Numbered from the stretch's first letter, positions 11,497 to 19,751 are shown. The stretch: 28,711 nucleotides of DNA from CAZJZH01 sp964550465 (GCA_964550465.1 CAZJZH010000006.1:1-28711), one strand, 5' to 3'. The notes: generated by a model from the letters alone, not told the origin. Numbers and translations: made by a program.

Positions 11497-14025
11497 CTAT
11501 TCCCCTACCACAATATTAACCAAACGATTTGGCACTACAATTACCCGCTTAATCTCTTTGTCCGCTACCCATGGCTGAATTTTTTCTTCGGCCAAAGCGG
11601 TTTTTTCCAATTCATCTTTTGGCGTGTCCGCATCAGCACTAAAGGTGTGGCGCAACTTACCATTAACCTGCACGGCAATTTCTACTGTATCATCCTTAGC
11701 CAGCGCTGCCTCATACTGCGGCCAGGGTTGGATGTGAATACTGCCTTCATGGCCCAGCTGCTGCCACAATTCTTCCGTCAAATGCGGCGCGAATGGCGCT
11801 AAGACCAACAAGAAGTCAGCCAGTTGTTGTTTACCAATACTGCCAGCGGCTGTAGCTTCGTTAACAAAAATCATCATAGTCGAAACCGCGGTGTTAAAGC
11901 GCATAGCTTCAATGTCTTCACCTACCTTCTTGATAGTCTTGTGCAGGCTGCGCGTTAGCTCCTCGGTGGCTTCATCACTGACCACATCAGCCAGCTTAGC
12001 CACTTTTTCCAAAAACTTGCGCACGCCCATCACGCCGTTCGTATCCCACGGGATAGCCTGATTAAACGGCCCCATGAACATGATATAGGTCCGAACAGTG
12101 TCAGCACCATACTCTGCTACTAACTCATCGGGGTTAATAACATTACCGCGCGACTTACTCATCTTGTCACCATCCGGGCCTAGGATCATGCCCTGCGAAG
12201 TCCGCTTGGTGTATGGCTCTGGTCCACATTCTTTGGGAATAACGCCGATGTCATAGAGGAACTTGTACCAGAACCGTGAATACAACAAGTGCAGGGTGGT
12301 GTGCTCCATACCGCCGTTGTACCAATCCACCGGCAACCAGGCTTTTAATTTTTCCGGATCAGCCAAGGCCTGGTCGTTGTGCGGGTCTGCGTAGCGCAAG
12401 AAATACCAAGACGAACCAGCCCAGTTGGGCATAGTGTCTGTTTCTCGTGTGGCCGGCCCGCCACACTGCGGACAGGTGGTGGTAACCCAATCAGTCATGG
12501 CTGCCAGTGGTGACTCGCCCGTGTCAGTCGGTTCGTATTTTTCTACCTGTGGTAATTCTAATGGTAACTGATCCTCAGGCATGGGTTGCCAACCACATTG
12601 CGCACAGTGAATCATGGGGATTGGTTCACCCCAGTAGCGCTGTCGACTAAAAACCCAATCACGCAGCTTGAAGTTAGTCTTTTTGGCAAAACCAAATTGG
12701 GCCACAATTTTTTCTTGCGCTGCTTCAACTGACAAACCGTCAAATTGACCGGAGTTCATCAAAGTACCAGAGCCCGTATAGCAAACCCTTCCTTCTAAAA
12801 TCTGCTGGTAAACCATTTCTTCTTTTTCTTTCTGCTTAGCACTAGCCTCTTTAAAGTTGTCTCCTGATGATAAATACTGCTCAGGGAATGTATGACCTAA
12901 AATACTACCAGAACTATAGGGTTTAATTACAGGTAAAATTTTTAGCTTATATTTCTGCGCAAACTCAAAGTCGCGCTGGTCATGGGCCGGCACAGCCATA
13001 ATAGCGCCGGTACCATAGCCACCCAGGACATAGTCCGCCACAAAGACGGGCATCTCTTGTTGATTAACCGGATTGACCGCCGTGATGCCGGTATCAACGC
13101 CGGTTTTTTCTTTACCCTCATCAGCTCGGTCAATATCTGAACGCTGTAACGATTCACTAACATAATCAACCACCTCGTCGGTAGCTTGCCAACCCAGGTC
13201 AATCCAATGCTGCGCCAACTCCGGTGAGATAACTAAGAAGGTGGCGCCAAAAATAGTGTCCGGCCGAGTGGTGAAGACTTCAACCGCGTGCTTACCGTCA
13301 GCCTGGCCGGTAATATTCTGTAAATCAAAACTGATGGCCGCGCCATAACTACGGCCGATCCAATTGCGCTGTTGTAACTTAATCTGCTCCCACCACTCCG
13401 GTAGTAGCTCTAAATCATCTACCAACTTATCGGCGTAAGCGGTGATCTTTAACATCCACTGCTCCTTCTGCCGCTTCTCCACCTGCCCACCACAGCGCTC
13501 ACACCTACCATTAACCACCTCCTCATTGGCCAAGCCAATTTTACAGGACAGACACCAGTTAATTGGGATAGTGTCTTTATAGGCTAGGCCGTGTTTGTAG
13601 AATTGCAAAAAGATCCACTGCGTCCAGCGGTAGTAGTCCGGATCAGTCGTAGAAAAAGCCCGCTGCCAATCAAAGCCGATGCCCAGGCTCTTCAACTGGC
13701 GGGTAAACGTTTCGATATTTTTGGCCGTGGTGATGCTGGGGTGAATGCCGGTCTTGATAGCAAAGTTTTCTGACGGCAAGCCAAAGGCGTCAAAGCCAAT
13801 CGGGTACAGCACGGCGTGACCTTCCATCCGCTTTTTACGACTAACCACATCCATGGCCGTAAAGCTGCGTGGGTGCCCCACGTGTAAGCCCTCACCGGAT
13901 GGATACGGAAACTCAATCAAGGCGTAGTATTTTTTGGCCGCGTCATCATCAACGTGGTACAGCTGCTGCTCATCCCACCGTTGCTGCCATTTAGGTTCAA
14001 TTGTGCTGTGATCGTAGTGTTTCAT
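11497..14025 (-). CDS. leuS: Leucyl-tRNA synthetase
   Basis: Class I aminoacyl-tRNA synthetase charging tRNA-Leu, 842 aa, cytoplasmic. It has the HIGH-type motif HVGH (48-51) after FPYPSGEGL, a zinc knuckle CLSC...CERC, and a CP1 editing domain with TTRPDTIFGATF that removes mischarged amino acids. A second cysteine cluster (CAQC, CPQC) follows, then DKMSKSRGNV with KMSKS at 621-625, and an anticodon-binding C-terminal region. Length is normal for bacterial LeuRS. The ATG at 14025 (MKHYDHSTIEPKWQ) is preferred because family members begin there; an ATG at 14037 is possible. It lies 13 nt after the rnhB stop without an SD, so it is probably cotranscribed and translationally linked with rnhB. 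Confidence 0.97.
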   Translation of the reverse strand: MKHYDHSTIEPKWQQRWDEQQLYHVDDDAAKKYYALIEFPYPSGEGLHVGHPRSFTAMDVVSRKKRMEGHAVLYPIGFDAFGLPSENFAIKTGIHPSITTAKNIETFTRQLKSLGIGFDWQRAFSTTDPDYYRWTQWIFLQFYKHGLAYKDTIPINWCLSCKIGLANEEVVNGRCERCGGQVEKRQKEQWMLKITAYADKLVDDLELLPEWWEQIKLQQRNWIGRSYGAAISFDLQNITGQADGKHAVEVFTTRPDTIFGATFLVISPELAQHWIDLGWQATDEVVDYVSESLQRSDIDRADEGKEKTGVDTGITAVNPVNQQEMPVFVADYVLGGYGTGAIMAVPAHDQRDFEFAQKYKLKILPVIKPYSSGSILGHTFPEQYLSSGDNFKEASAKQKEKEEMVYQQILEGRVCYTGSGTLMNSGQFDGLSVEAAQEKIVAQFGFAKKTNFKLRDWVFSRQRYWGEPIPMIHCAQCGWQPMPEDQLPLELPQVEKYEPTDTGESPLAAMTDWVTTTCPQCGGPATRETDTMPNWAGSSWYFLRYADPHNDQALADPEKLKAWLPVDWYNGGMEHTTLHLLYSRFWYKFLYDIGVIPKECGPEPYTKRTSQGMILGPDGDKMSKSRGNVINPDELVAEYGADTVRTYIMFMGPFNQAIPWDTNGVMGVRKFLEKVAKLADVVSDEATEELTRSLHKTIKKVGEDIEAMRFNTAVSTMMIFVNEATAAGSIGKQQLADFLLVLAPFAPHLTEELWQQLGHEGSIHIQPWPQYEAALAKDDTVEIAVQVNGKLRHTFSADADTPKDELEKTALAEEKIQPWVADKEIKRVIVVPNRLVNIVVGE

Positions 14026-14038
14026 ATCTTTGAGCATC

Positions 14039-14668
14039 TTAGCGATCTTGTAGCGCTTTGGCAACTGCTGCCACCGGACCAAAACTATAGCGGTGAATAG
14101 GACAGGGGCCATACTCTTCTAAGCAACGGCGGTGCAGGGCTGTGCCATAGCCCTTGTGTTGTTCAAAGCCGTAGTCCGGATAGACCGCGGCGTACTCTAG
14201 CATCTGCCGGTCTCGGTGGACCTTGGCTAGAATAGAGGCAGCGGCAATGCTGACTGATAGCTGGTCACCTTTAGCGAGGACTTGATAGGGCGTGCGGAAT
14301 TCGATCTTGCCAACATAATCGGTCAAGACATAGTCCGGTGCTGGGTCCAGCGCCTCAATGGCGCGCTTCATGGCCAGCTTATTAGCTAACTGGATACCAT
14401 ACATATCAATATCACCACTCTCCACCTGGCCAATGCCATGCGCCACGGCGTTGTCGGTAATCCAGTCCACCAGCTCTTCTCGCGCTGTGGCTGACAAGGT
14501 TTTCGAGTCTCGCACTTTAGGATGATTAAATGTAGTTACATCGACAATCACCGCGGCAGCAGTAATGGGCCCGGCCCAAGGGCCACGACCAGCTTCATCA
14601 ATCCCAGCAATCAGCTGGTAGCCCTCAGCCATGATCTTTTGTTCGTACTCAAAGGTGGGAGTAATCAT
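14039..14668 (-). CDS. rnhB: Ribonuclease HII
   Basis: Cleaves RNA in RNA-DNA hybrids and starts removal of single ribonucleotides from DNA. The protein is 209 aa, a normal length. The active-site motif GIDEAGRGPWAGP carries the first Asp-Glu pair; DSKTLS, the Asp in TDYV and the SIAAASILAKVHRD block provide the rest of the active site and substrate-sensing region. The ATG at 14668 is preferred over 14725, which lies inside the upstream terminator. A TGC-TATACT -10 box ends 7 nt before this ATG, so the mRNA is predicted to start at or next to the A of ATG. leuS follows closely and is likely in the same operon. Confidence 0.96.
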   Translation of the reverse strand: MITPTFEYEQKIMAEGYQLIAGIDEAGRGPWAGPITAAAVIVDVTTFNHPKVRDSKTLSATAREELVDWITDNAVAHGIGQVESGDIDMYGIQLANKLAMKRAIEALDPAPDYVLTDYVGKIEFRTPYQVLAKGDQLSVSIAAASILAKVHRDRQMLEYAAVYPDYGFEQHKGYGTALHRRCLEEYGPCPIHRYSFGPVAAVAKALQDR

Positions 14669-14675
14669 ATCCCTT

Positions 14676-14684
14676 AGTATAGCA
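14676..14684 (-). promoter_or_regulatory. Extended -10 box of rnhB
   Basis: TGC-TATACT directly after the U tract of the upstream terminator, 7 nt from the ATG. No clear -35. Terminator and promoter share sequence. Confidence 0.6.
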
Positions 14685-14712
14685 AAACCCCACGCCATGT
14701 GACGTGGGGTGC
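14684..14712 (-). terminator. Terminator of the 167-aa membrane-protein gene
   Basis: CCCCACG/CGTGGGG stem with loop TCACATGG, then TTTTGC. It ends exactly where the rnhB -10 region begins. Confidence 0.8.
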
Positions 14713-14718
14713 AGTGGA

Positions 14719-15222
14719 TTACCAAGAGATAATGTAGTTACGAATTTCCCAAGTATGGATGAATGTGCCATACCAAAAGAGCGGAGCGAACATCCCTAAG
14801 CAGAAGCTAGCAAATCGGAGGGGACTGTCTGCTGGGCGCTCCTCTACTACTGGCACAATCCTTCCCCAGATAATTTCAGACGGCAGGCCAAAAATCTTCG
14901 GCATTTTACCGTCCATTTTAACAAAGCCGCCTCTCATGGCGAATTCCGCTAGGCATACGGAGGGCAATACGCAGCACAGCCAAATGACGACAAACAACAG
15001 CCAACTGCTCACCAGATACCCGGTGAACAGGGGCTGCGGTGTCGGTAGAACTTCAGCGGCCAGAAACACAGCTGGCACCGAGCCAAATCCAGCATACAAA
15101 ATTTGAAGGTAGTATACATCTCCTTTGTTCTTAGCAGGAAATAGCGCCTGCAGACAATAAAGGAAGAGAACAAGAAGTCCAATCCATAGCACGAGATGTT
15201 CGACACCAAAGTTCCAGGGCAT
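14719..15222 (-). CDS. Unknown 167-aa four-helix membrane protein
   Basis: Integral membrane protein with about four hydrophobic segments: LVLWIGLLVLFLYCLQ, a second around GFGSVPAVFLAAEVL, a third in SSWLLFVVIWLCCVLPSVCL, and a last in FCLGMFAPLFWYGTFI. No family motif was recognised. The ATG at 15222 is preferred because AAGGAGG lies 8 nt upstream; an in-frame ATG 6 nt earlier sits too close to the SD. A strong promoter at 15306-15334 gives a leader of about 75 nt, and a terminator at 14684-14712 ends the unit. It is the first-listed of four membrane genes in one stretch that are each transcribed separately. Confidence 0.72.
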   Translation of the reverse strand: MPWNFGVEHLVLWIGLLVLFLYCLQALFPAKNKGDVYYLQILYAGFGSVPAVFLAAEVLPTPQPLFTGYLVSSWLLFVVIWLCCVLPSVCLAEFAMRGGFVKMDGKMPKIFGLPSEIIWGRIVPVVEERPADSPLRFASFCLGMFAPLFWYGTFIHTWEIRNYIISW

Positions 15223-15305
15223 ACCCATAACCTCCTTATAGTATGTTTGTAACAATTATGCGTCATTGTTGTGAATGAACGAGTAGTCTTCATAGAAGAT
15301 TCTTT

Positions 15306-15334
15306 ATCCTACTACAATCCCTTTAATATGTCAA
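15306..15334 (-). promoter_or_regulatory. Promoter of the 167-aa gene
   Basis: TTGACA (15329-15334), 17-nt spacer, TAGGAT (15306-15311) on the minus strand. Confidence 0.72.
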
Positions 15335-15341
15335 GGAAAGT

Positions 15342-15370
15342 AAAAACCCCGCTCGCCACAGCGAACGGGG
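15342..15370 (-). terminator. Terminator of the 90-aa gene
   Basis: CCCCGTTCGC/GCGAGCGGGG stem (one wobble) with loop TGTG, then TTTTTAC; the next promoter follows at once. Confidence 0.85.
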
Positions 15371-15392
15371 TAGTAGATATGAGTGCACTGAC

Positions 15393-15665
15393 TTAGCCAC
15401 TGCCGGTGGCGGGATGATGAGGTCGTTTACGTATAGCTAGGTAGAGTATGCCGATGATCACCAGCATCAACACGGGCAATCCGATGGTTTCCAGCACTAT
15501 CGTCACCCAGTGGGCATAAAACGTACCGATGGCAGCCAGCGACAAAATGAAACCGAACACCAGGATCCACGCCAGCCACATGTAGGCTCCACCAGCATTA
15601 ACCGGCGGCAGCAGCGGCCGCATGCCTGTACGAGCGCGGGACAATTCTTGTTCACAATCAGACAC
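15393..15665 (-). CDS. Unknown 90-aa two-helix membrane protein
   Basis: Small membrane protein with two hydrophobic helices (WLAWILVFGFILSLAAIG and VLMLVIIGILYLAI), a short loop, and a basic C-terminal tail (RKRPHHPATGSG). The frame is open far upstream, but the GTG at 15665 follows AAAGGAG with a 7-nt gap and is the only start with an SD. Its leader contains a perfect GGTGCCC/GGGCACC hairpin and a second hairpin touching the SD. A promoter at 15753-15781 and a terminator at 15342-15370 bound it. Function unknown. Confidence 0.68.
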   Translation of the reverse strand: MSDCEQELSRARTGMRPLLPPVNAGGAYMWLAWILVFGFILSLAAIGTFYAHWVTIVLETIGLPVLMLVIIGILYLAIRKRPHHPATGSG

Positions 15666-15679
15666 CAGCGGTCTCCTTT

Positions 15680-15740
15680 CCTCAGTCGAGGACTTCCAAG
15701 GCAGATGATAAAAAGATCGGTAGGTGCCCAGGCGGGCACC
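15680..15740 (-). promoter_or_regulatory. Structured leader of the 90-aa gene
   Basis: GGTGCCC-GCCT-GGGCACC (15723-15740) is a perfect 7-bp hairpin. TCCTC-GACT-GAGGA (15680-15693) ends right before the AAGGAG SD; its TCCT strand could also pair with the SD itself, which would block initiation. Confidence 0.4.
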
Positions 15741-15752
15741 AGAACTACATTC

Positions 15753-15781
15753 ACCGTAGCATGCCCTATATAAACTAGCAA
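15753..15781 (-). promoter_or_regulatory. Promoter of the 90-aa gene
   Basis: TTGCTA (15776-15781), 17-nt spacer ending TGC, TACGGT (15753-15758). Confidence 0.55.
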
Positions 15782-15807
15782 TAAACCCTGACTGACTAAT
15801 CAGTACG

Positions 15808-15844
15808 AGACAAAAAGAAAACCCCTCCCGCATTTGGGAGGGGG
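15808..15844 (-). terminator. Terminator of the 47-aa gene
   Basis: CCCCTCCC/GGGAGGGG stem with a 6-nt loop followed by TTTTCTTTTTG on the minus strand. Confidence 0.85.
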
Positions 15845-15867
15845 AAGGGTCACTGCTGAGCAGTTGT

Positions 15868-16011
15868 TTACACGCCGGGCAGGGCCAGTCCAACGGTCAG
15901 GAGGACAAAGCTGGCAATGAGGATCAAGCCCCACAGCATGCCTTGTAATGTCGACCCGCCCGTAGGCAGCACATCGGCCGGCTGATATTGTGGTGTGCGG
16001 ACATCCGCCAT
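15868..16011 (-). CDS. Unknown 47-aa single-helix membrane protein
   Basis: A soluble N terminus (MADVRTPQYQPADVLPTGG) is followed by one hydrophobic helix (LWGLILIASFVLLTVGLAL). The ATG at 16011 has AAAGG 9-10 nt upstream. A promoter at 16098-16126 and a terminator at 15808-15844 support a real short gene, although a protein this small cannot be assigned a family by eye. The start codon lies in a network of complementary GGCGGACA/TGTCCGCC motifs that could control translation. Confidence 0.6.
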   Translation of the reverse strand: MADVRTPQYQPADVLPTGGSTLQGMLWGLILIASFVLLTVGLALPGV

Positions 16012-16095
16012 GTCACTGAACCTTTCTGTCCGCCGATGTATTCGGTGGAGAGAAATGGACGTGTAGCTCGCAAGAGCCTTTCCATGGCGGACATT
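16003..16095 (-). promoter_or_regulatory. Leader with competing helices at the 47-aa gene start
   Basis: TGTCCGCCAT at the 5' end (16086-16095) can pair with GGCGGACA just before the SD (16027-16034), or with ATGGCGGA covering the start codon (16004-16011). A fourth copy, TGTCCGC just inside the gene, can pair with GGCGGACA instead. These pairings exclude one another, a layout expected of a translational switch. Trigger unknown. Confidence 0.4.
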
Positions 16096-16097
16096 AC

Positions 16098-16126
16098 ACT
16101 TTAGCATATTTAAATACTTTTGTCAA
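16098..16126 (-). promoter_or_regulatory. Promoter of the 47-aa gene
   Basis: TTGACA (16121-16126), 17-nt spacer ending ATATGC, TAAAGT (16098-16103). Confidence 0.75.
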
Positions 16127-16208
16127 CTATTTCGCTCTGAGGGCATCTATATTTTTTAAAATGAAAAACGCCGCACCCGTAGGTGCGGCGATTGACGTAG
16201 CATTGTGA

Positions 16209-18044
16209 TTATTGCGCCTGTTTTAATAACGCGGCCTTTTCCTCCGGACTCAAATTCTCCCAAGCGGCATCAGCGTTTTGTCCAGCACGTTCACTGCGTT
16301 GCTGCGCAGCAAATTCATCGTGTGCTTGATCAGCAGCTTCAGCGGCAGGCGTGTATTGGAAGGTGTAATTGGCGTTATCAAACTTCATGATATCCAGCGG
16401 TGAATTGCCAGATTCATCAAATTCAATAGTTACCACATCCCCCACTCGCGAAATGGGCAACTCAAACGAAGTGTCTGCGGTGCCAACAAACAATCGCTGC
16501 GGATAGCCCTCAACCACGATATAGTAGTTTGTTGTGCCGCCTTGCACATCTGGTGTGATGCGAGCGATAGGACCACGAGCCTGTTGGTAGGTCACCAATG
16601 CATCAACCGCAATGCTGTTCCCACGACTCGCTAAAGCCTGACGGTACTTCCGTAGCGCCCGACTGATATTGTGGTCAACTCCGGTGGTTTGGTAGTTCTC
16701 GACCGACACAAAGGCCACTGCCTTCACTAGGCCACCATCATCATGCAGCGTCATGAAGTATGTTGGCAGACCGGCGACGTTGTAGAGGATAGGCCAAGAG
16801 GCATTGTACCGCTTCTCTTGTACCGCACCCTCAGCGGATTCTCGCGCAGCATATTCGGTGGCACCAGGCTGCTTGTAAAAACGCGTCTTTTTGGTGCGGG
16901 TATTGACCAAGACAAAGCCAACCGTGCTATCGTCGCTGCCAGCACTGGTCAGGCCAGTATACCAGTATGACTGGTTGTCATCGCCATACACCAATGTCGC
17001 ATTGCCTTGACCATCTCTAGCATGCTGACCCGTCACCTGCCGCACATTGTTCTTGGCAAACACGGCATTGAGCCAACCATCTCCGTACTTACCTTCGTAG
17101 TTAAGCTGGTTGACGACAAACGCCTCCGGTTGAACACGATCAACCCACTCGGGCACTTCGTTGAGACCGAACTGCTCTATCTGTCCGGTTTGGGCATCCA
17201 AGAGCAACACCCCGGTAGCATCACTACCACTAAAACCAACGCGTTTACGGTAAGTGGTAATAACCCAGTAGGGATTACCTGCATCGTCAATCTCAAAGGT
17301 GAAGTCAGTCAGTCCTTTATTGAAATGACCAGACTGGTAAGCGTGACGGCGTGGTTGCTGCCCGAAAAATGATCCCATGTTGTAGCGCAGAGTAATGGGT
17401 TGACCATCGATCTCCTGTACCAATCGAGCGTCCTCAGGATTGGTAGCGCTAACCATCACATATCCAGGCGTGCTATCGTGAGCCAGCCATTTGAAGAAGC
17501 CGCTGTGATTCAATGGCGCCACCCAATAAAGCTTGCCATTGACTTGCTGAATATTCATGGTGCCCAGAGACACTTTGCTACCCAAAGCACCACCAGCCCC
17601 CAGCCTCTTTTCACCCAATCGATGAGCATAGTCTTGGTCGACCACGCGCATCTGGGTAATATCGACAGGGGTGGTGTCAGTCGAAAACGTACTGGCTTCC
17701 ACATCACCAATCAGACGATGATATGCCTTGGCATGAAAGCAGGCGGAGGTACTGATGAACGGGATGGCGATCACAAAAACAGCTATATACCCACCTACTG
17801 CCAAATCAGTGCGGCGCAATCCTGGAGGGTCACAGAATATCATGTAAGCAATTGCGGACAGGAGTCCAACCACCGCTATCCAGACAAAGATTCCTATGAA
17901 CCCCCACGCCAACACAAATAGGCCACAGAAAGTGTAACTGACCAGTGCTCCCATAACCCCCCACACAGCAGCAGACCATGCCGTACGACTAACCACATAA
18001 GCAACTGCTGCAGAAAGCAGTCCAATTCCCACGAATACGAACAT
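16209..18044 (-). CDS. Large membrane-anchored protein, 611 aa
   Basis: The N terminus holds three or four hydrophobic helices within about the first 100 residues (VGIGLLSAAVAYVV, a GFIGIFVWIAVVGLLSAIAY stretch, and GGYIAVFVIAIPFI). A region of about 500 residues follows with beta-rich, repeat-like segments (KLYWVAPLNHSGFFKW, GYVMVSATNPEDARLVQ, DDAGNPYWVITTYRKRVGF, QSYWYTGLTS, VGFVLVNTRTKKTRFY). The C terminus is a charged helical tail. I recall similar strings in large Firmicutes or plasmid-borne membrane proteins of unknown role, but cannot verify this. The ATG at 18044 has AAGGA 8 nt upstream. A promoter lies at 18070-18099. The order of helices and ectodomain suggests an extracytoplasmic structural or binding protein. 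Confidence 0.8.
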   Translation of the reverse strand: MFVFVGIGLLSAAVAYVVSRTAWSAAVWGVMGALVSYTFCGLFVLAWGFIGIFVWIAVVGLLSAIAYMIFCDPPGLRRTDLAVGGYIAVFVIAIPFISTSACFHAKAYHRLIGDVEASTFSTDTTPVDITQMRVVDQDYAHRLGEKRLGAGGALGSKVSLGTMNIQQVNGKLYWVAPLNHSGFFKWLAHDSTPGYVMVSATNPEDARLVQEIDGQPITLRYNMGSFFGQQPRRHAYQSGHFNKGLTDFTFEIDDAGNPYWVITTYRKRVGFSGSDATGVLLLDAQTGQIEQFGLNEVPEWVDRVQPEAFVVNQLNYEGKYGDGWLNAVFAKNNVRQVTGQHARDGQGNATLVYGDDNQSYWYTGLTSAGSDDSTVGFVLVNTRTKKTRFYKQPGATEYAARESAEGAVQEKRYNASWPILYNVAGLPTYFMTLHDDGGLVKAVAFVSVENYQTTGVDHNISRALRKYRQALASRGNSIAVDALVTYQQARGPIARITPDVQGGTTNYYIVVEGYPQRLFVGTADTSFELPISRVGDVVTIEFDESGNSPLDIMKFDNANYTFQYTPAAEAADQAHDEFAAQQRSERAGQNADAAWENLSPEEKAALLKQAQ

Positions 18045-18069
18045 ACCGTAATCCTTTCTGTTGTGACAG

Positions 18070-18099
18070 ACACTATGCTGTCATGTGTAAAATTGTCAA
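18070..18099 (-). promoter_or_regulatory. Promoter of the 611-aa gene
   Basis: TTGACA (18094-18099), 18-nt spacer, TAGTGT (18070-18075). The -10 is weak. Beyond it, 18100-18219 shows no gene. Confidence 0.5.
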
Positions 18100-18219
18100 C
18101 GGACTCATCGCCTATAGTATACAGACGACAGTGCAGTCTAACCTAACTAACTACAGAAGTCAACTGTATTGTCCGTAACGACGCACCCCCTATTATTTTG
18201 AATAAAAAAAATAACCCCT

Positions 18220-18297
18220 AATTATGAATTACGAGTTACGGTATGACAATTCCCTGATTCCCTAATTATTAATTATGCATTATTAATTAATAATTAC
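18220..18297. repeat. Composite heptamer array at the gdh gene end
   Basis: About 11 units in one 7-bp register: AATTATG, AATTACG, AGTTACG, then degenerate units, then CTAATTA, TTAATTA, TGCATTA, TTAATTA, ATAATTA. It runs across the gdh stop codon (18294-18296). The last 35 bp nearly match the array at 7585-7619. Confidence 0.75.
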
Positions 18298-19517
18298 TTA
18301 TCACCCGTTATACGTTGTACTCCCAATAAAAACGCTGCTAAGCGCATCGACACCTGTTGCTGCTGAGCAGTCTGCCAAACCGCATCAAAGCTCTCCGCCA
18401 TAATTTTTTCTAGCTGGTCATCAACTTGCTCAGCTGTCCACTGTTCCCCGTGCTGGTTTTGCAACCACTCAAAGTATGACACCGTCACCCCGCCGGCATT
18501 GGCCAGCACATCCGGTACGACGGTCACCCCTCGTTGCTGCAGTATCTCATCAGCCTCAGGCGTGGTTGGGCCATTCGCCACCTCAATCACTATCTGCGCC
18601 TGCAGTTGTTGAGCAATGTCTGCCGTGATTTGGTTTTCCAGGGCGGCCGGCACCAGGATATCACACTCAGTGGTTAACAATGCTGCCGGACTGACTGACC
18701 GAGCCTGCTCAGCACTGACTGAGCCGGTGTCCTCTTTAGTCTGCATCACCGCCTCCGGATCAAAACTATTACCGTCTGAGGCTATAATGTTGTTGCGTGA
18801 ATCAGCTAGACCAACAATCTGATACCCGGCTTGGTGAGCCAGCTGTGCAAAGTGATAGCCGGCATTACCAAACCCTTGGATAACAATCCGCGTGTCGGCT
18901 GGGGTTAGCTGTTTGTGCTGGGCAATTTTTTGTAAGGCAATAAAGGCACCGCCAGCCGTAGCAGTATCACGGCCCAGCGACCCACCACGCTCAATTGATT
19001 TACCGGTAATGACGGCTGGCATCCACTGGCCGACAATCTGAGCGTATTCATCAGCCATCCAGTCCATGATTTGTGCAGTGGTATTGACGTCCGGGGCCGG
19101 CACGTCAACTTCCGGGCCAATCTGCTCGGCAATAGCCCGGATATAGCCGCGGGATAATCGCTCTAGTTCTGCGGTTGATAATTGCCTTGGATCCACCTGC
19201 ACACCACCCTTGCCGCCGCCAAAAGGCACACCTACCACCGCGCACTTAATCGTCATCCAAAACGACAGGGCTTTGACTTCATCCAGATCAACCTGCGGGT
19301 GAAAACGAATACCGCCCTTGAACGGTCCGCGGGCGTTATTGTACTGCACTCGGTAGGCTGGAAATGTTTGGGTAGAGCCATCATCCATTTGCACTGCCAC
19401 GTCAAACTCCAGCACCTGTTGTGGTTGCTGTAGTCGAGCCAATACCGCTGGATCAAGTTGCAGTCTATCAGCAGCCAACTGGAGCTGAGCCATGGCCGCT
19501 GTAAAAGAATTTTCCAT
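18294..19517 (-). CDS. Glutamate dehydrogenase (Glu/Leu/Phe/Val family)
   Basis: Reversible NAD(P)-dependent oxidative deamination of glutamate to 2-oxoglutarate, 407 aa. The substrate-binding domain shows GPFKGGIRFHP (K67), K91, and the catalytic lysine K103 in FGGGKGGV, followed by VPAPDVNT with D143. The dinucleotide fold begins with GFGNAG (215-220). Length and order fit the hexameric bacterial or archaeal GDH class; cofactor preference is not certain. The frame is open to 19691, but the ATG at 19517 matches the family start and lies only 9 nt after a TATGAT -10 box, so the transcript is predicted to be leaderless. There is no SD. The stop codon lies inside a heptamer array. Confidence 0.95.
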   Translation of the reverse strand: MENSFTAAMAQLQLAADRLQLDPAVLARLQQPQQVLEFDVAVQMDDGSTQTFPAYRVQYNNARGPFKGGIRFHPQVDLDEVKALSFWMTIKCAVVGVPFGGGKGGVQVDPRQLSTAELERLSRGYIRAIAEQIGPEVDVPAPDVNTTAQIMDWMADEYAQIVGQWMPAVITGKSIERGGSLGRDTATAGGAFIALQKIAQHKQLTPADTRIVIQGFGNAGYHFAQLAHQAGYQIVGLADSRNNIIASDGNSFDPEAVMQTKEDTGSVSAEQARSVSPAALLTTECDILVPAALENQITADIAQQLQAQIVIEVANGPTTPEADEILQQRGVTVVPDVLANAGGVTVSYFEWLQNQHGEQWTAEQVDDQLEKIMAESFDAVWQTAQQQQVSMRLAAFLLGVQRITGDK

Positions 19518-19526
19518 AGTCAGACC

Positions 19527-19555
19527 ATCATAGCGCTTTTTAGTTTTTTCGACAA
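19527..19555 (-). promoter_or_regulatory. Promoter of gdh
   Basis: TTGTCG (19550-19555), 17-nt spacer, TATGAT (19527-19532), 9 nt before the ATG. The -35 overlaps the U tract of the terminator at 19552-19586. Confidence 0.6.
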
Positions 19556-19586
19556 AAAAAGAAGCCCGTATCCATGATATACGGGC
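19552..19586 (-). terminator. Terminator upstream of gdh
   Basis: GCCCGTAT/ATACGGGC perfect 8-bp stem with a 7-nt loop, then TTCTTTTTTT. It lies before gdh, so it ends a separate upstream transcript. Confidence 0.8.
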
Positions 19587-19690
19587 AATTGTGATCGACA
19601 ATGAAATCGACAATGAGGAGGAGATGTGACGAGCGGCAGAAGGGGCAGTACTGCCGACCATCGGGGACAATGCGGCGAGCAGCATCATCA
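19552..19690 (-). ncRNA. Candidate small transcript next to gdh
   Basis: About 140 nt between its own promoter (19696-19723) and the terminator at 19552-19586. It contains a direct repeat CATTGTCGAT (two copies 12 bp apart, near 19596-19617). No ORF with an SD was seen; the gdh frame runs through it but is not the likely start. It could be a small RNA or an attenuator leader. Confidence 0.35.
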
Positions 19691-19695
19691 ACGGC

Positions 19696-19723
19696 AGTCT
19701 AGCAGTTCAGCTGAATAAGTCAA
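19696..19723 (-). promoter_or_regulatory. Promoter of the gdh-proximal small transcript
   Basis: TTGACT (19718-19723), 16-nt spacer ending TGC, TAGACT (19696-19701). It starts right after the terminator at 19725-19751. Confidence 0.5.
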
Positions 19724-19724
19724 G

Positions 19725-19751
19725 AAAAAAGGCCTCCGCGAGGGCGGAGGC
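19725..19751 (-). terminator. Terminator of the polA-proximal small transcript
   Basis: GCCTCCGC/GCGGAGGC perfect stem with a 4-nt loop, followed by CTTTTTTC on the minus strand. Confidence 0.8.

Noticed and set aside
15009..15293. 94-aa minus-strand ORF upstream of and overlapping the 167-aa gene
   Set aside because: No SD, and it overlaps a gene with SD, promoter and clear membrane helices in another frame.
16209..18044. Antisense ORFs of 121-173 aa on the plus strand
   Set aside because: They mirror the 611-aa gene, lack SDs and show no protein-like features.
18294..19691. Longer 465-aa form of glutamate dehydrogenase
   Set aside because: The first 58 residues cross a terminator and a promoter and are not part of the family.
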